From contig JAPZRK010000058.1 in NCBI GenBank assembly GCA_027531445.1, positions 54,502 to 118,501 of the forward strand: a stretch of 64,000 bases of DNA, written 5' to 3'. Each line of letters begins with the position of its first letter. Within the stretch, counting starts at the first letter, position 1. The position numbers and the translations under genes were made by a program. Origin of the DNA: Leptospira sp. (GTDB lineage Bacteria > Spirochaetota > Leptospiria > Leptospirales > Leptospiraceae). Under the pieces are notes generated by a model. The model saw nothing but the letters and a program-made list of their open reading frames with translations. It was not told the DNA's origin and made no database searches. This document shows, in pieces, positions 54,189 to 64,000 of this stretch.

Positions 54189-55139
54189 CTAATATCTTTT
54201 TGTAACACTTTGTGACCAATGGTCTCGACGGGTCACGCGGTGAGGTTTGTCCAAACTTTCCAACATAGATTCTAGACTTTTTTTGCGGGATTCTGACAGA
54301 TTTTTGTCAAGAGCTTCCATAAACTTGCACTCAGGACCGAAATCACAGCAATATTCATATGTACAATTTTCCTTTACGTTCTTTATCTCTGGAAAACTCT
54401 CCATCAATTCTAATTTAGAAATATGTAAAATGCCCCACTCTTTTACTCCTGGGGAATCAATAATCACGGTATCGTCTGGCAAAAAGACTGCAAGTGAATT
54501 AGTGGTCGTATGTTTTCCTTTTCTGGTTCCGCTACTAATTTCGCTCACCTTTTGATCATTATTCTTTGTTAGATGATTTAGCAATGTAGATTTACCAACG
54601 CCTGAGTTTCCACAAAGAAATGTTCTTTTACCTTTCAATTTTTCTAATAGAGGAAAGATTGATTCGGCACTTGTGATGGAGACGCTCATCACTTCATAGC
54701 CAAGTTTGGTGTAACTTTCCTCTTTTTGGGTGCGAAATTCATCGGAGACTAAATCTGCTTTTGTAAAAATAATCAAAGGTCGGATGCCCGTATGATTTGA
54801 CGCAACTAACAAGCGATCTATAAAACCATCCTTCGTTTCAGGGTCTTTCAAAGAGGCAAGAATGGCTACCAAATCTAAATTGGAACAGAGGACATGGCTA
54901 TCGCCGTGATCACTTTTTCGGGTCAGAAAGTTCTTCCTTTCTGTTTTTTCTAAAATCACCCAATCGCCCGAACTAGGTTCGGCATAGACAATATCACCAA
55001 CCACGAACGGGTGCCTCTCATCGCTTTCTTTGAGGCGCAATTTCCCCTTCAGAACAGCTCGGACATACAAGGATTTCGGGGAGTATAACTCATAATAGGC
55101 TCCAAAGATTCGTGCGACCGTAAATAGTTCTTTACCCAA
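54189..55139 (-). CDS. rsgA: Ribosome small-subunit GTPase RsgA
   Basis: 316 residues. Circularly permuted GTPase: FTKAD (G4) precedes GNSGVGKSTLLN (G1) and DSPGVKEWG (G3), with an OB-fold at the N-terminus. The C-terminal zinc region reads CTYEYCCDFGPEC; the usual His of the C-x4-C-x-H-x5-C zinc site is replaced by Asp with one residue fewer. TTG 55139 is the start, with AGGA eight bases upstream. It helps mature the 30S subunit. Confidence 0.95.
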   Translation of the reverse strand: MGKELFTVARIFGAYYELYSPKSLYVRAVLKGKLRLKESDERHPFVVGDIVYAEPSSGDWVILEKTERKNFLTRKSDHGDSHVLCSNLDLVAILASLKDPETKDGFIDRLLVASNHTGIRPLIIFTKADLVSDEFRTQKEESYTKLGYEVMSVSITSAESIFPLLEKLKGKRTFLCGNSGVGKSTLLNHLTKNNDQKVSEISSGTRKGKHTTTNSLAVFLPDDTVIIDSPGVKEWGILHISKLELMESFPEIKNVKENCTYEYCCDFGPECKFMEALDKNLSESRKKSLESMLESLDKPHRVTRRDHWSQSVTKRY

Positions 55140-55188
55140 AATGATTTTCCTGTAAACTTAAGTTCTCTTCCAGCTAAATACAATAATC

Positions 55189-57030
55189 ATGAAGACACAA
55201 GTTTTCTTTCGTTTTTTTATCACTTATTCTCCAGGCTTATTTGTCTTGGCGGTCTATTTTATCCTCCCGACGGGAAGCGAAACGGATACCTCGTTTGGTC
55301 CATGGACCCTTTCCTTCTCTCTGGCATTACTTATTTGGGGATTCTACCTTTCCAGAAATAAACAAGGATTACCTCCTTCGCTCGATACCATCCCTCCAGA
55401 ACCAAAAAAGCGTGACGAGTTGGTGCAAAACTTATTTGCACTCGAAAAATTTAAGGAAGAGCTAATTTCGTTCAACGATCCAGATCACATCAGTCGTGCG
55501 ATCGTTAATTTTTTGCAGGCAAAGATTCCAGCCGAATTTGTTCGAGTGTATACTTGGGACGAAAGAGAAGCACATTTTCGTTGTAGACCTTACCCAAAAG
55601 AGAATGAAGTAAATGAGTCGTTAGAACTACCTGTTTTTGATCCATTTTTACTTTGGCTTTCTGACCAAGAGGGCATTCACCTGAAGGAAAGCTTTTCGGA
55701 TGAAATCTCACCTAACCATATAAAGATTAAATCTGCCGCATTGAATTTTTTTGAACGAACAAACTCAGTTGTTGTCGCTACGCTCGCAATGAAATCTAGT
55801 TTGGTTGGCTTTATTCTTTTCGGAAAGAAAAAAGATCATAGTAACTATGGGATGCAGGAAATTGAAATCATTCTTGAAATCCTCTCTGTCTCGCTCATGT
55901 CGATTTCAAACTCTATGATTTATCAACAATTGGTAAACTTAACTGAAACATTGGAAGCGAAAGTCCACGAACGAACGAGAGAGCTGGAAGAAGCACAAGC
56001 ACATTTGGTTCAATCCGAAAAAATGGCATCTCTAGGTATAATGGTCGCAGGTATCGCTCATGAAATCAACACTCCGGCCGCTGTGATTAATGGATCGGCT
56101 GACAATCTTGAAGCGAATCTGATTTACACATTTTCACACCTATCCGATATTACACGACTTGTTCAAAATAAAGATTTAAGGGATTTATACCTTGATTTGT
56201 TATTCGGCTTAATTAAAGAAGAAATTCGTGGAAAGGTTGACCCGAAGGACAAATTTAAACTCAAAAAAGAAATCAAACAAAAATTAATCAATGAAGGATT
56301 ATCTGATGGAGATGCAGTTGAACTGTCGTTATTCCTAGTCGAACAGTCAATACCACACAAGGAAAATGAGTTAGTAAACATCTGGAAAGAAGGTGGGAAA
56401 GAAGTTTACGACTTACTTAAAAACAGTGTCGGTATACATCGGAACGTTAAAAATATCAAATATGCGATCAAAAATATTGTAAGGATTGTAAAGGCACTGA
56501 AGTATTATTCTCACTTGGGTCAGTCTTCCTATGCGGAGGCGGATCTGCATGAAGGTATCGAAAACACATTGGTCATCATGCAAAACCAGATAAAACAAGG
56601 TGTAGAAATTGAAAGACATTATTCCAACCTTCCACCTGTCAAATGTAACTTGGATGAACTTAACCAAGTTTGGACAAACCTAATTACAAATTCCTTACAT
56701 GCGATGAAAAAAACTCCATCTCCCAAACTTCAAATTTTTTCGAGAATGATTGGAAGTGATTACGTTATGATTGGCTTTGAAGACAATGGCTCCGGCGTGC
56801 CACCAAACATCAAAGATAAAATTTGGGACCCGTTCTTCACCACGAAAGATCAAGGTGAGGGTACAGGCTTAGGTCTTGGTATAGTAAAAGGTATCATAGA
56901 AAAGCATAAAGGCCGCATCGAAATGGAGTCGGAACCTAACAAAACAAGATTTTTGGTTTACCTTCCCTTGGTCGGACCAGGTGACGTCCCGAGCATACCT
57001 AAAGAAATGATAAGAGAGATTAGAGGATAG
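55189..57030 (+). CDS. Membrane histidine kinase with expanded DHp region
   Basis: 613 residues. Two N-terminal membrane helices (RFFITYSPGLFVLAVYFIL and FGPWTLSFSLALLIWGFYL), a GAF-like domain (about 85-230), a coiled coil (LEAKVHERTRELEEAQ), the H-box MVAGIAHEINTP with His291, then an unusually long 200-residue stretch before the N-box NLITNSLHAM near 500. The G-boxes are DNGSGVP and GEGTGLGLGIVKGI. The H-to-N distance is about 90 residues longer than typical. It may sense a cytoplasmic ligand through GAF. The next gene is 1 bp away. Confidence 0.9.
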   Translation: MKTQVFFRFFITYSPGLFVLAVYFILPTGSETDTSFGPWTLSFSLALLIWGFYLSRNKQGLPPSLDTIPPEPKKRDELVQNLFALEKFKEELISFNDPDHISRAIVNFLQAKIPAEFVRVYTWDEREAHFRCRPYPKENEVNESLELPVFDPFLLWLSDQEGIHLKESFSDEISPNHIKIKSAALNFFERTNSVVVATLAMKSSLVGFILFGKKKDHSNYGMQEIEIILEILSVSLMSISNSMIYQQLVNLTETLEAKVHERTRELEEAQAHLVQSEKMASLGIMVAGIAHEINTPAAVINGSADNLEANLIYTFSHLSDITRLVQNKDLRDLYLDLLFGLIKEEIRGKVDPKDKFKLKKEIKQKLINEGLSDGDAVELSLFLVEQSIPHKENELVNIWKEGGKEVYDLLKNSVGIHRNVKNIKYAIKNIVRIVKALKYYSHLGQSSYAEADLHEGIENTLVIMQNQIKQGVEIERHYSNLPPVKCNLDELNQVWTNLITNSLHAMKKTPSPKLQIFSRMIGSDYVMIGFEDNGSGVPPNIKDKIWDPFFTTKDQGEGTGLGLGIVKGIIEKHKGRIEMESEPNKTRFLVYLPLVGPGDVPSIPKEMIREIRG

Positions 57031-57031
57031 C

Positions 57032-58165
57032 TTGAAAGTTGATGAGACCATCTACCGACCCGGCATTCTAGAAAGGTGGGGAAAATCTGTTCTCTTCTCT
57101 ATTTCAAAAAAAAGAAAACAAAATCTTACCCAACACACAGGTGATACGTTTCAATCCTTATCGAACGGGATCATTTTTCGTGGCACTGCTTTATCCTTTT
57201 TGGTTGGCTTTATACCTTCATTTTTGTTTGTCTGGATAGCTTCGATTAGCCCACAAATTTCGTTTCAATTTTCCGCTGAATCGATTCTAATTCTAAGTTT
57301 TCATCTTTTGCTTATAGGTTTCTTCACAGTAATAGAATTCTATTTACTGTTTCGAATCGGATTGTATGAAACATATCTTATGGCTGAATATGCAAATTTG
57401 GAGTTGATTGAAGAGCCGGAACTGATCACGCCCATACCAGGTATGTTGACTCGAATTGCACTCGAAATCCCAGATCCCGCAATACGTCTGTTTGGCATTG
57501 ATCCATATAAAACATTAAATAAACGGACTGTATTACTTAAAACCTTGCTCTATAAAATCAAGGTAATGATTTCAAATATCGGGGCAAAAGTTTTGCTAAA
57601 GGCAATCCTTGGACGTACTGGACTAAGGATGTACATTGAATACATATCAGCACCTATTACTGGCTTTTGGGATGCATATGTTACTTACAAAATTTTGTTA
57701 GAACTTCGGAAACGAATCATTTCAAGAAAGATTGCTGAAAAGATACTCATTCATTTAAAAGAAAATCATTCGCAAATTTCGAATTTCGGCAAACAAGCAT
57801 TATTGCGGGCTATCGCAAATTCGATTGTATTTACAAAAACGTTTCATCCAAATTTTGAATATTTACTATTGAAATTAGTAAAAGAATATTCATTGGAATT
57901 CGACATGGATGAAATGGATGACCAACAAAAATTTGAAATCTGCGTTTCGCAATTGCCGAACAAGGAAGCAAAACTGACATTCCAAATATTTCTGATCGCA
58001 TCGTGTTTTGATGGCAAACTCACAAAAGAAGAATTAGAGCTATTGCCCAAATTGGTTTCCAATTTTTCCGAAATCGAACTCAACTTGACGATCCAGCTTT
58101 CAAGGTTGATACAAACTGGTAATCTGAAAGAATCCATCGCAGTCGTCGACAAAATGTTGACTTGA
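57032..58165 (+). CDS. Membrane protein of unknown function downstream of the kinase
   Basis: 377 residues from TTG 57032, with AGAGG upstream. Two membrane helices (LSFLVGFIPSFLFVWIASI and ILILSFHLLLIGFFTVIEFYLL), then a long helical cytosolic part. The last 80 residues (FQIFLIASCFDGKLTKEELELLPKL) have the look of a TerB-like helical domain. Coupled to the histidine kinase gene, it could be its partner or target. Confidence 0.7.
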   Translation: MKVDETIYRPGILERWGKSVLFSISKKRKQNLTQHTGDTFQSLSNGIIFRGTALSFLVGFIPSFLFVWIASISPQISFQFSAESILILSFHLLLIGFFTVIEFYLLFRIGLYETYLMAEYANLELIEEPELITPIPGMLTRIALEIPDPAIRLFGIDPYKTLNKRTVLLKTLLYKIKVMISNIGAKVLLKAILGRTGLRMYIEYISAPITGFWDAYVTYKILLELRKRIISRKIAEKILIHLKENHSQISNFGKQALLRAIANSIVFTKTFHPNFEYLLLKLVKEYSLEFDMDEMDDQQKFEICVSQLPNKEAKLTFQIFLIASCFDGKLTKEELELLPKLVSNFSEIELNLTIQLSRLIQTGNLKESIAVVDKMLT

Positions 58166-58218
58166 TTTTTGTACGATATTTAAACTGATGGATCTGTCTA
58201 ACCCAAGTAGGAGAAAAT

Positions 58219-58734
58219 ATGTCATCAGTTACACTCAAAGGCTCGCCCATATCACTAGAGGGAAAACTTCCCCAAGAAGGAGATAAAGCGCCTAATTTTT
58301 CTGTTGTGAAACAGGATCTTAGTGAGATTTCACTCAAAGATTTATCAGGTAAAGTAAAAATACTCGTATCTGTTCCTAGTTTGGATACAGCTGTTTGTGC
58401 GATCGAAACTAAAAAATTTAACGAAAGAGCCGCCCAAGAAACAGGTATCACAACAGTTATAGTTTCTGGAGATCTTCCCTTTGCAATGAAACGTTTTTGC
58501 TCTGTTGAAGGTATCACATCTAGCAATTTAGTGACTGGTTCACAATACAAAGATTTTTCTTTCTCAAAAAACTATGGAGTACACATGTCCTCTGGACCAC
58601 TTGCTGGTCTTGCGGCAAGAGCAGTCTTCGTTGTTGATAAAGACGATGTCGTCCGTTATGTGGAACTTGTACCAGAAATTGGAAAAGAACCAGAATACGA
58701 CAAAATTTTAGAAGAAGCAAAAAAATTAGTTTAA
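58219..58734 (+). CDS. tpx: Thiol peroxidase (2-Cys peroxiredoxin)
   Basis: 171 residues. [11 protein letters not shown] carries the peroxidatic Cys and RFCSVEG the resolving Cys, the pattern of Tpx-type peroxiredoxins. It reduces peroxides using thioredoxin. AGGAGA lies 6 bp before the ATG. Its stop overlaps the convergent YhaN-like gene by 4 bp. Confidence 0.96.
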   Translation: MSSVTLKGSPISLEGKLPQEGDKAPNFSVVKQDLSEISLKDLSGKVKILVSVPSLDTAVCAIETKKFNERAAQETGITTVIVSGDLPFAMKRFCSVEGITSSNLVTGSQYKDFSFSKNYGVHMSSGPLAGLAARAVFVVDKDDVVRYVELVPEIGKEPEYDKILEEAKKLV

Positions 58735-61043
58735 GATAAATTATGAACAGTGCAAGGGAGGCCCACCTCTCTTGCTTGCGTTTCCAAAGTATCTCTCAAT
58801 TCAGAATCAAAAGTAAACACCACTCCGTTCCATCCTTTTTGTTTCAAATATTGGATTGTATATGCAGTGGCCGAACGCAACCGCATTTCATCCATATGAC
58901 GAAACGGTTCATCTAACAAAATCCATTTAAGCCCATCCTCTTCCGAAATTCGAAGAGCATATTCCAACCGTAATGCAAAATAAAAAAGTTCTTTTGTTCC
59001 CGTTGATAGATGATCTATAGCGCGGAGAGATCCTGATGTATCATGTGTTTTTGCTTCCTCAGTCAACTGATTCCATTCGATTTCCCTTCCACCTTCTCCA
59101 GGCAGAAGTTCTTTCCATCGTTTTGATAATGATACAACCAATTGAGTCATTTCATTTTCGACACTGGAATCCATTTCATCAAAAATAGTCGTTAGATTTT
59201 CATAAGCCTTCATCGTTTTATGGAAAGATTCCAAAGCGATCTTTGCCATATCTGACTCAATACGGGATTGATCAAATCGTTCCAACACCGTCTTCATTGA
59301 GGCTTGATATCCACCCAAAGAATGTGCGAGTTCGGATGAAATTTTTGTGTTTTGTTCTTTTAGTTGGTCATATAAGAGAGTTTCCTTTTCTATCAATTGG
59401 CGTATCACTTTGAGTCTTTCCAAATCCTTACTCTCAAAACGTTCACTCACTCCACTTGCTTCCAAAGAACTGATCTCATCTTTAAGTTTTACTTTGAGAA
59501 GATTTACAGAGGTTACATTCACTTCGGGTAAAATCGCTCTAAGCTGTGCAGTAATATGTTGCATATCCACCAACTTGGATTTTGCTTCGGAAATAAAATC
59601 TTGGAACTCGGTATAAGTGGCTACACCAAATTCTTTCAGAATTTCATTTATTGAATTTTGTAGAGCGGTGATATCAATCTTTGTCTTAGATTCAAGCAAA
59701 GACATTTGATCAATTTTTGCTTCTAACTCTTGAATTTGATTTTTTATGGATTCAAAGGCCGAATTTAAAATCGTAAGACTCTGCTTAAATTTGCCAATGG
59801 CATCACGTATACCTTGTTTGGTTTTTAATAGGGCCTGTATTGAGCCATCAGATCGAAGTAAAAGTTGATCTGCCAAACGAACCATCTGTTCCTCTATCAA
59901 AGAATAGTCGACCGATATCGTCTGTTTTTGAGAAAATCGTAGTAGTAAAACCAATCCGAAAACAATTAAGAAAATAGATACGATCAACCAGTGGATTGCG
60001 AGAGATTGAACGAAAGAAAATATTCCCAAACCAAGTCCTAAAAAGGAGGAAATTCCACCAATCACTAGAGACAAAAGATTCCATTGAACTGTTGTTTTGG
60101 TAGGCGCAACATCGGTTGTTATCCGTTCGATTTGTTCATCGATTTCAAATACTAAGGATTCATATTTTAACTTTTGATTTTTCTCATTTTCTGATTGGTG
60201 GAGTTTAGATTTCAAGCGGTTCAATTCTTCTTTGGAAGAAAGAATTTGTTCACTTAGAGATTTTAATGTACTTTCCAACTGAAGGCTTTGATCAAGATGC
60301 GTGCGAATTACTTGTTCCTTGCCTGATTCGATCTTTTTTTGTATTGAGGATGTAGCAGACTCTTTGGACTCCCATAACAAAACTTTATCCAAAGTTTCTC
60401 TTTGTTTTAAGAATTTTTCTCGAAGTTCAAGAGAGGCTTTTTCTTTTTGAAGTTCATCCAATTTGTTTTTCGTTTTTTGAATATTGGCTTCAAGATCTGC
60501 TCTAACCTTTTCTTTACTCGGCAAATCTGAGAACTGTGAAAAAATCAATTTGCGTTCCGAATCAGCTTTTTTGAATTCTTCTGTTTTCAACCGAACGAGT
60601 TCAGTGAGACGTTTTAACTCTTTACCCGCTTTTTTAGCTCCATTTTGGGAAGATAGCTCTATGCATTTGTCCTTTAGATTTTTTCCACTGAGTCCACTAG
60701 AAAATAATGTCTTCTCGATGGAATCAATCAAATCTCCAGTTTCTTTTGGATCTTCGCTTAACGCGATCCTACCTTCTCGAATTGCATAAGAGTTTAAAAA
60801 TTTCCCAGGTGTGACAGAAGAAGGGTCTACGTCTTTTAGTTTTACTGTCCTCTGATCTCCATATCTCTCTTTGAGTCGTTTGCCATATGCTGTATTGCCT
60901 GCAACCTTGATAAGTGAAGAAACAATAGCATCAAATAGAGTCGACTTTCCAGATTCATTCGCTCCGAAAAAAATCGTTAGCTGATTTAAGGGGAAGGTTT
61001 TTCCTCGAAATAGACCGAAACTTGTAAGAATAAGGTCTATCAT
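58731..61043 (-). CDS. YhaN/SbcC-like ATPase with internal membrane segments
   Basis: 770 residues. Walker [13 protein letters not shown] at about 26-36 and Walker [15 protein letters not shown] near the C-terminus frame two long coiled-coil arms, as in Rad50/SbcC. In the middle (about 322-370) are two hydrophobic stretches ([20 protein letters not shown] and [18 protein letters not shown]) where the zinc hook would be, as in YhaN. It starts in an ATGA overlap with the nuclease gene. Likely a membrane-tethered DNA-repair or DNA-end-processing complex. Confidence 0.88.
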   Translation of the reverse strand: MIDLILTSFGLFRGKTFPLNQLTIFFGANESGKSTLFDAIVSSLIKVAGNTAYGKRLKERYGDQRTVKLKDVDPSSVTPGKFLNSYAIREGRIALSEDPKETGDLIDSIEKTLFSSGLSGKNLKDKCIELSSQNGAKKAGKELKRLTELVRLKTEEFKKADSERKLIFSQFSDLPSKEKVRADLEANIQKTKNKLDELQKEKASLELREKFLKQRETLDKVLLWESKESATSSIQKKIESGKEQVIRTHLDQSLQLESTLKSLSEQILSSKEELNRLKSKLHQSENEKNQKLKYESLVFEIDEQIERITTDVAPTKTTVQWNLLSLVIGGISSFLGLGLGIFSFVQSLAIHWLIVSIFLIVFGLVLLLRFSQKQTISVDYSLIEEQMVRLADQLLLRSDGSIQALLKTKQGIRDAIGKFKQSLTILNSAFESIKNQIQELEAKIDQMSLLESKTKIDITALQNSINEILKEFGVATYTEFQDFISEAKSKLVDMQHITAQLRAILPEVNVTSVNLLKVKLKDEISSLEASGVSERFESKDLERLKVIRQLIEKETLLYDQLKEQNTKISSELAHSLGGYQASMKTVLERFDQSRIESDMAKIALESFHKTMKAYENLTTIFDEMDSSVENEMTQLVVSLSKRWKELLPGEGGREIEWNQLTEEAKTHDTSGSLRAIDHLSTGTKELFYFALRLEYALRISEEDGLKWILLDEPFRHMDEMRLRSATAYTIQYLKQKGWNGVVFTFDSELRDTLETQAREVGLPCTVHNLS

Positions 61044-62128
61044 TTTGATACCTCATCAATAAGTAACATGAGTCCAAGTTCTTTTGTTTTCAACCAATCC
61101 TCAAAATTCATTGAAGATTTTTTATCGTCCATTACTTGAATGAACTTTTTTATAAAACTGTTTTCAGTAAGATTTGCGACTACTTTTATCTCGGATTCAA
61201 GTTCATCAAAGTCTAATATTCTAAATTTTGATTTCCAGTCGCTTTCAAGGACGGCTTGAAATTCCTTTTTTCCTTCCATGGATTCAACAACTCCATGGTA
61301 TTGAATCCTTACCCAATCATTTTCGGAGAAATTAGCAAGATACTCTTCAGGAGTTTTTTCTGGTTTCCCATCCAATCCCAATTGAACGATAACTTCACGA
61401 TAACAACCTGCTGACCTTAGAGTGATATCTGTTCGCGTTAATTTTCCATCTGAAATTTCGAGTAAATAACAGCATCTATCACCAAACTCGCCCTTACGCC
61501 ATACCCGTGAAGAGCCGGCATAAGCCACTTCCATGTTTCCGAAAAGCTGTGCTCGTCGAGAATGGATATGCCCCACAGCTACGTAATCACATTCCAATGC
61601 TTGCAATTGAGAAACGTCTATGAGTCCTCCTTTTTCATCGGTCTCATCATCCTCAATACCGGTGAATGACATTCCAATGATCGTTGCATGCGCAAGTCCA
61701 ATGCGAATGGCAGCATTTTTTTTGGGAGGTAAACTTGTGATTAAATCTGCATATGAATTTCGGTGTGGTATGGCTAACAGTTCTACTGTGGGATCGATGG
61801 GAACGATCGTATATGGTAAATCTTCTAAAAATTGAATCTGGTTTCCCCAATCGAAGATATTGAATCGAGAGGCTCCGTTCGGCTTTCTAAGAGATTCGTG
61901 ATTGCCAGGAAGAAAGTACACCGAACCATTAAATTCCCCAAGAATCTGCACCACCTTCGCTCTTAACAGATCAAGGTCCTTGTAAGTGTCAAATATATCG
62001 CCACATAACAACATCGCCTTGCATTCATAGGAAATCGCTTGTGCAACGATCTCCCTTAGCACATTCAATCCATAATCGGGATCATTTGATGCAGATAGAT
62101 GTAAATCAGAAAACTGGAGTAATTTCAT
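61040..62128 (-). CDS. YhaO/SbcD-like metallophosphoesterase nuclease
   Basis: 362 residues. Metal ligands in QFSDLHLSASN (D-x-H), GDIFDTY (G-D), PGNHES (G-N-H-E), IGLAHATI and VGHIHSRR (G-H-x-H). This is the Mre11/SbcD fold; with the downstream ATPase it should form an SbcCD-type nuclease. The first gene of the pair, coupled through the 4-bp overlap. Confidence 0.92.
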   Translation of the reverse strand: MKLLQFSDLHLSASNDPDYGLNVLREIVAQAISYECKAMLLCGDIFDTYKDLDLLRAKVVQILGEFNGSVYFLPGNHESLRKPNGASRFNIFDWGNQIQFLEDLPYTIVPIDPTVELLAIPHRNSYADLITSLPPKKNAAIRIGLAHATIIGMSFTGIEDDETDEKGGLIDVSQLQALECDYVAVGHIHSRRAQLFGNMEVAYAGSSRVWRKGEFGDRCCYLLEISDGKLTRTDITLRSAGCYREVIVQLGLDGKPEKTPEEYLANFSENDWVRIQYHGVVESMEGKKEFQAVLESDWKSKFRILDFDELESEIKVVANLTENSFIKKFIQVMDDKKSSMNFEDWLKTKELGLMLLIDEVSK

Positions 62129-62192
62129 TTCGTACCTTAGAGAGAATGATACATTGCCAGTGGGACAAATTTGATCTGATGCATAAAAAAAA

Positions 62193-63386
62193 TCAAATCA
62201 CCCGATCTTTTTTGAATAATTCTATGTTTTCTTTCGAATAGCCTATCGATTCTAAGATTTCGATCGTATGTTCACCATGTTCTGGAGGGTGCATACGATA
62301 AGAAAAAGGGGTTTCTGAAAAATGAAAAGGAGAGCCAAATTGCAAAACTTCCCCATATTTAGGATGATTTGCATTGAATACCATCTTACGCTCTTTCCAA
62401 TGATCATCCTTTGAGACTTCTTCCATCGAGAGTATAGGAGACAGACAGGCATCTTCATTGGCAAAAATAGCTTCCAAATCCGCATATGTTTTCGATAGAA
62501 AGTATTCTGACAAAATAGATTTCAATTTATCAAAATTTTCTTCATTCATTGGAATCTCCTTTGTTAGGTTTTCTTTGCCAATGCATCGTAGAAAGGTCTG
62601 GAAAAATATGTCTTCCAAAGCCCCAAGTGCGACGTATCGTCCCTCTTTCGTTTGGTAAATATTATAATTTGGTAATTTACCAGAAAGGATGTCATTGCCT
62701 GGTTCCGGGGTTTTCCCAGACGCAGAAAATATTCCACCATAAAGGGACAAAAATTGAAGTGATGCATCAGTCATGGAGATATCAATTTTTTGACCTTTTC
62801 CTGTTTTTTCTCGATAATATAGAGCCGCAAGGATAGCGGAAAGTGCAGTAAGTGTTCCGCCACCCACATCCGCCAATTGAAATCCTGCGGCTCGCGGAGG
62901 ATTGCCTGTTTGGTGGAGCACTCCCGATATGGCTAGATAGTTAAGATCATGACCAGCAAAGTCTACATACTTTCCAGAAGTTCCATAACCTGAGATTCCA
63001 CAATAGATGAGTTTTGGAAATTTTTCTTTTAGAACATCATATCCAATTCCCATTTTGTCCATCCCGTCTGGTCGAAATCCTTCCAGTAGAATATCAGCAT
63101 CTTCTAATAATTTAAATAGAATTTCCTTTGAAGCTGGACGTTTGAGGTTCAACGTGATCGCTTTTTTATTTCGATTCAGCATCATAAAAAGTGCCGGTGA
63201 ACCAGATGGTCCTTTGAACATTGCACGGGAACCATCATAAGCACGTGGATTTTCAATTTTAATGACATCCGCTCCCATATCTGCAAGGTGTTGCGAACAC
63301 AATGGTCCAGGAAGAAGGAGTGATAGATCTACTACCTTTACTCCTGTTAATGGGCCTTTCGCTAAAGATTGATTGTTTTCATTCAT
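62193..63386 (-). CDS. Family III CoA-transferase / racemase-like (CaiB/Amacr)
   Basis: 397 residues. VVDLSLLLPGPLCSQHLADMGADVIKIENP is the family N-terminus; the catalytic Asp lies in FAGHDLNYLAISG. It resembles alpha-methylacyl-CoA racemases as well as formyl/carnitine CoA-transferases; the two cannot be told apart by eye. It starts at ATG 63386, 9 bp downstream of the gene at the right edge. Confidence 0.9.
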   Translation of the reverse strand: MNENNQSLAKGPLTGVKVVDLSLLLPGPLCSQHLADMGADVIKIENPRAYDGSRAMFKGPSGSPALFMMLNRNKKAITLNLKRPASKEILFKLLEDADILLEGFRPDGMDKMGIGYDVLKEKFPKLIYCGISGYGTSGKYVDFAGHDLNYLAISGVLHQTGNPPRAAGFQLADVGGGTLTALSAILAALYYREKTGKGQKIDISMTDASLQFLSLYGGIFSASGKTPEPGNDILSGKLPNYNIYQTKEGRYVALGALEDIFFQTFLRCIGKENLTKEIPMNEENFDKLKSILSEYFLSKTYADLEAIFANEDACLSPILSMEEVSKDDHWKERKMVFNANHPKYGEVLQFGSPFHFSETPFSYRMHPPEHGEHTIEILESIGYSKENIELFKKDRVI

Positions 63387-63395
63387 AATTGATCC

Positions 63396-64000
63396 TCACT
63401 GTACATAACCTTGTTTTTTTAAAATTTCCATCGCATCTGTTTCCAATCGATCGTCTCGAGTATATGTTTTTGACATACCTCCACTTTGCCAAACTTGAAA
63501 AAAATTCACTGGGGAAAGTATGGGTTTGGCATATGGTGCATCAAAAAGATTTAGACAATCTTGTTTGCAAGCTGTATACGATAAATCAAACATACCGATG
63601 CCAACAGCAGAATCGGTTACATTTGTTCCATCGGCAAAAAACGAAAATGTGGGAAACGTTACGTCTGGATACACTTCGAATGTTAATTCAAGGCCTTCCG
63701 CTTTTGTTATCTGTTCCACAGGGATAGAGACGATCAATTGACGTGCCGATGAATTAATGCTAAATTTCGGATCCATCAATTTCGATTTCAATCGAATTTC
63801 CCCTACATTTGCTGAAATCCTTACTTCTAAAACTTTGACACTCGTATTTTGTTTGTTAAACCGTATGGTGTAGAGGGGAATGGAGGGTTCAATCTTTCTA
63901 AGCTCAAAGTAGAGCTGTCGAATTTTATTTTTACTTTCTTCACTGATGCTAAGATTGGATAGCTCTTCGAAGGTTCCAAACCGAACAGGCGATAATTGTA
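63396..64000 (-). CDS. Unknown protein, 5' end cut by window edge
   Basis: The minus-strand frame is open from base 64000 to the stop at 63396, giving about 201 visible residues. An apparent TTG start at 63791 is internal: upstream codons in the same frame read sensibly (VRFGTFEELSNLSISEESK, KIEPSIPLYTIRFNKQN) to the edge. Mixed alpha/beta with two Cys in YTACKQDCLNLFD, possibly a disulfide. No family recognised. It precedes the CoA-transferase gene by 9 bp. Confidence 0.6.
   Translation of the reverse strand, partial: QLSPVRFGTFEELSNLSISEESKNKIRQLYFELRKIEPSIPLYTIRFNKQNTSVKVLEVRISANVGEIRLKSKLMDPKFSINSSARQLIVSIPVEQITKAEGLELTFEVYPDVTFPTFSFFADGTNVTDSAVGIGMFDLSYTACKQDCLNLFDAPYAKPILSPVNFFQVWQSGGMSKTYTRDDRLETDAMEILKKQGYVQ

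Overview
The window looks like chromosomal DNA of a Leptospira species, probably from the saprophytic, L. biflexa-like side of the genus. The reasons are the low-GC, A-rich coding style, a giant spirochaete-type coiled-coil protein, a DUF1564-like protein (a family I know only from Leptospira), a short bacterial histone-fold protein of the Leptospira/Bdellovibrio type, many lipoproteins with leptospiral-style lipoboxes, and very dense packing with frequent ATGA overlaps and TTG starts. I see no rRNA, tRNA, insertion sequence, integrase or CRISPR array. Species assignment is inference.

Layout. 1-1650 (-): zinc-ribbon membrane protein (cut by the window edge), cytochrome c lipoprotein, nucleotide-sugar-epimerase-like protein. 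1722-9521 (+): a compact seven-gene cluster with a MoxR AAA+ ATPase, an unknown helical protein, a zincin-von Willebrand A fusion, another unknown, a PaaK-like adenylate-forming enzyme and a NadR-like NMN adenylyltransferase/kinase. Every junction is an overlap or a gap of 1-2 bp. This is the best candidate for an undescribed system. 9484-14013: a 2-oxoglutarate-oxygenase-like protein, an isoprenylcysteine/lipid methyltransferase, an acyltransferase, a GHKL ATPase-like protein and a ferritin-like diiron protein. 13985-18204 (-): a Gld-type ABC transporter (ATPase, permease, GldG-like, DUF4340-like).

18328-24630 (+): membrane-anchored coiled-coil protein, histone, methionine aminopeptidase, a 48-residue secreted peptide, a lone receiver domain, ThiM and ThiE. 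24627-31777: QueG, two small unknowns, thioesterase, patatin, FKBP, YceI-like lipoprotein, and a hydrolase-TetR pair with two tandem operators. 31973-36175 (+): arsenic operon arsR-arsC-acr3 running directly into kefF- and kefC-like genes. 36179-47976: lipid metabolism, an SDR, a truncated adenylate cyclase beside an intact paralogue, isocitrate dehydrogenase, MBL hydrolase and TrmB. 47963-54122 (-): overlapping FecR, PEGA and TPR/propeller lipoproteins. 54189-64000: RsgA, histidine kinase, membrane protein, thiol peroxidase, a YhaN/YhaO-like (SbcC/SbcD-type) pair, a CoA-transferase, and an unknown gene cut by the right edge.

Most genes sit in short directional runs. At many convergent junctions the 3' ends overlap or nearly touch, leaving no room for a terminator. 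Where intergenic space exists, it sometimes holds clear palindromes (28004-28026, 31781-31818, 31952-31967) or terminator hairpins (30198-30236, 36918-36951).
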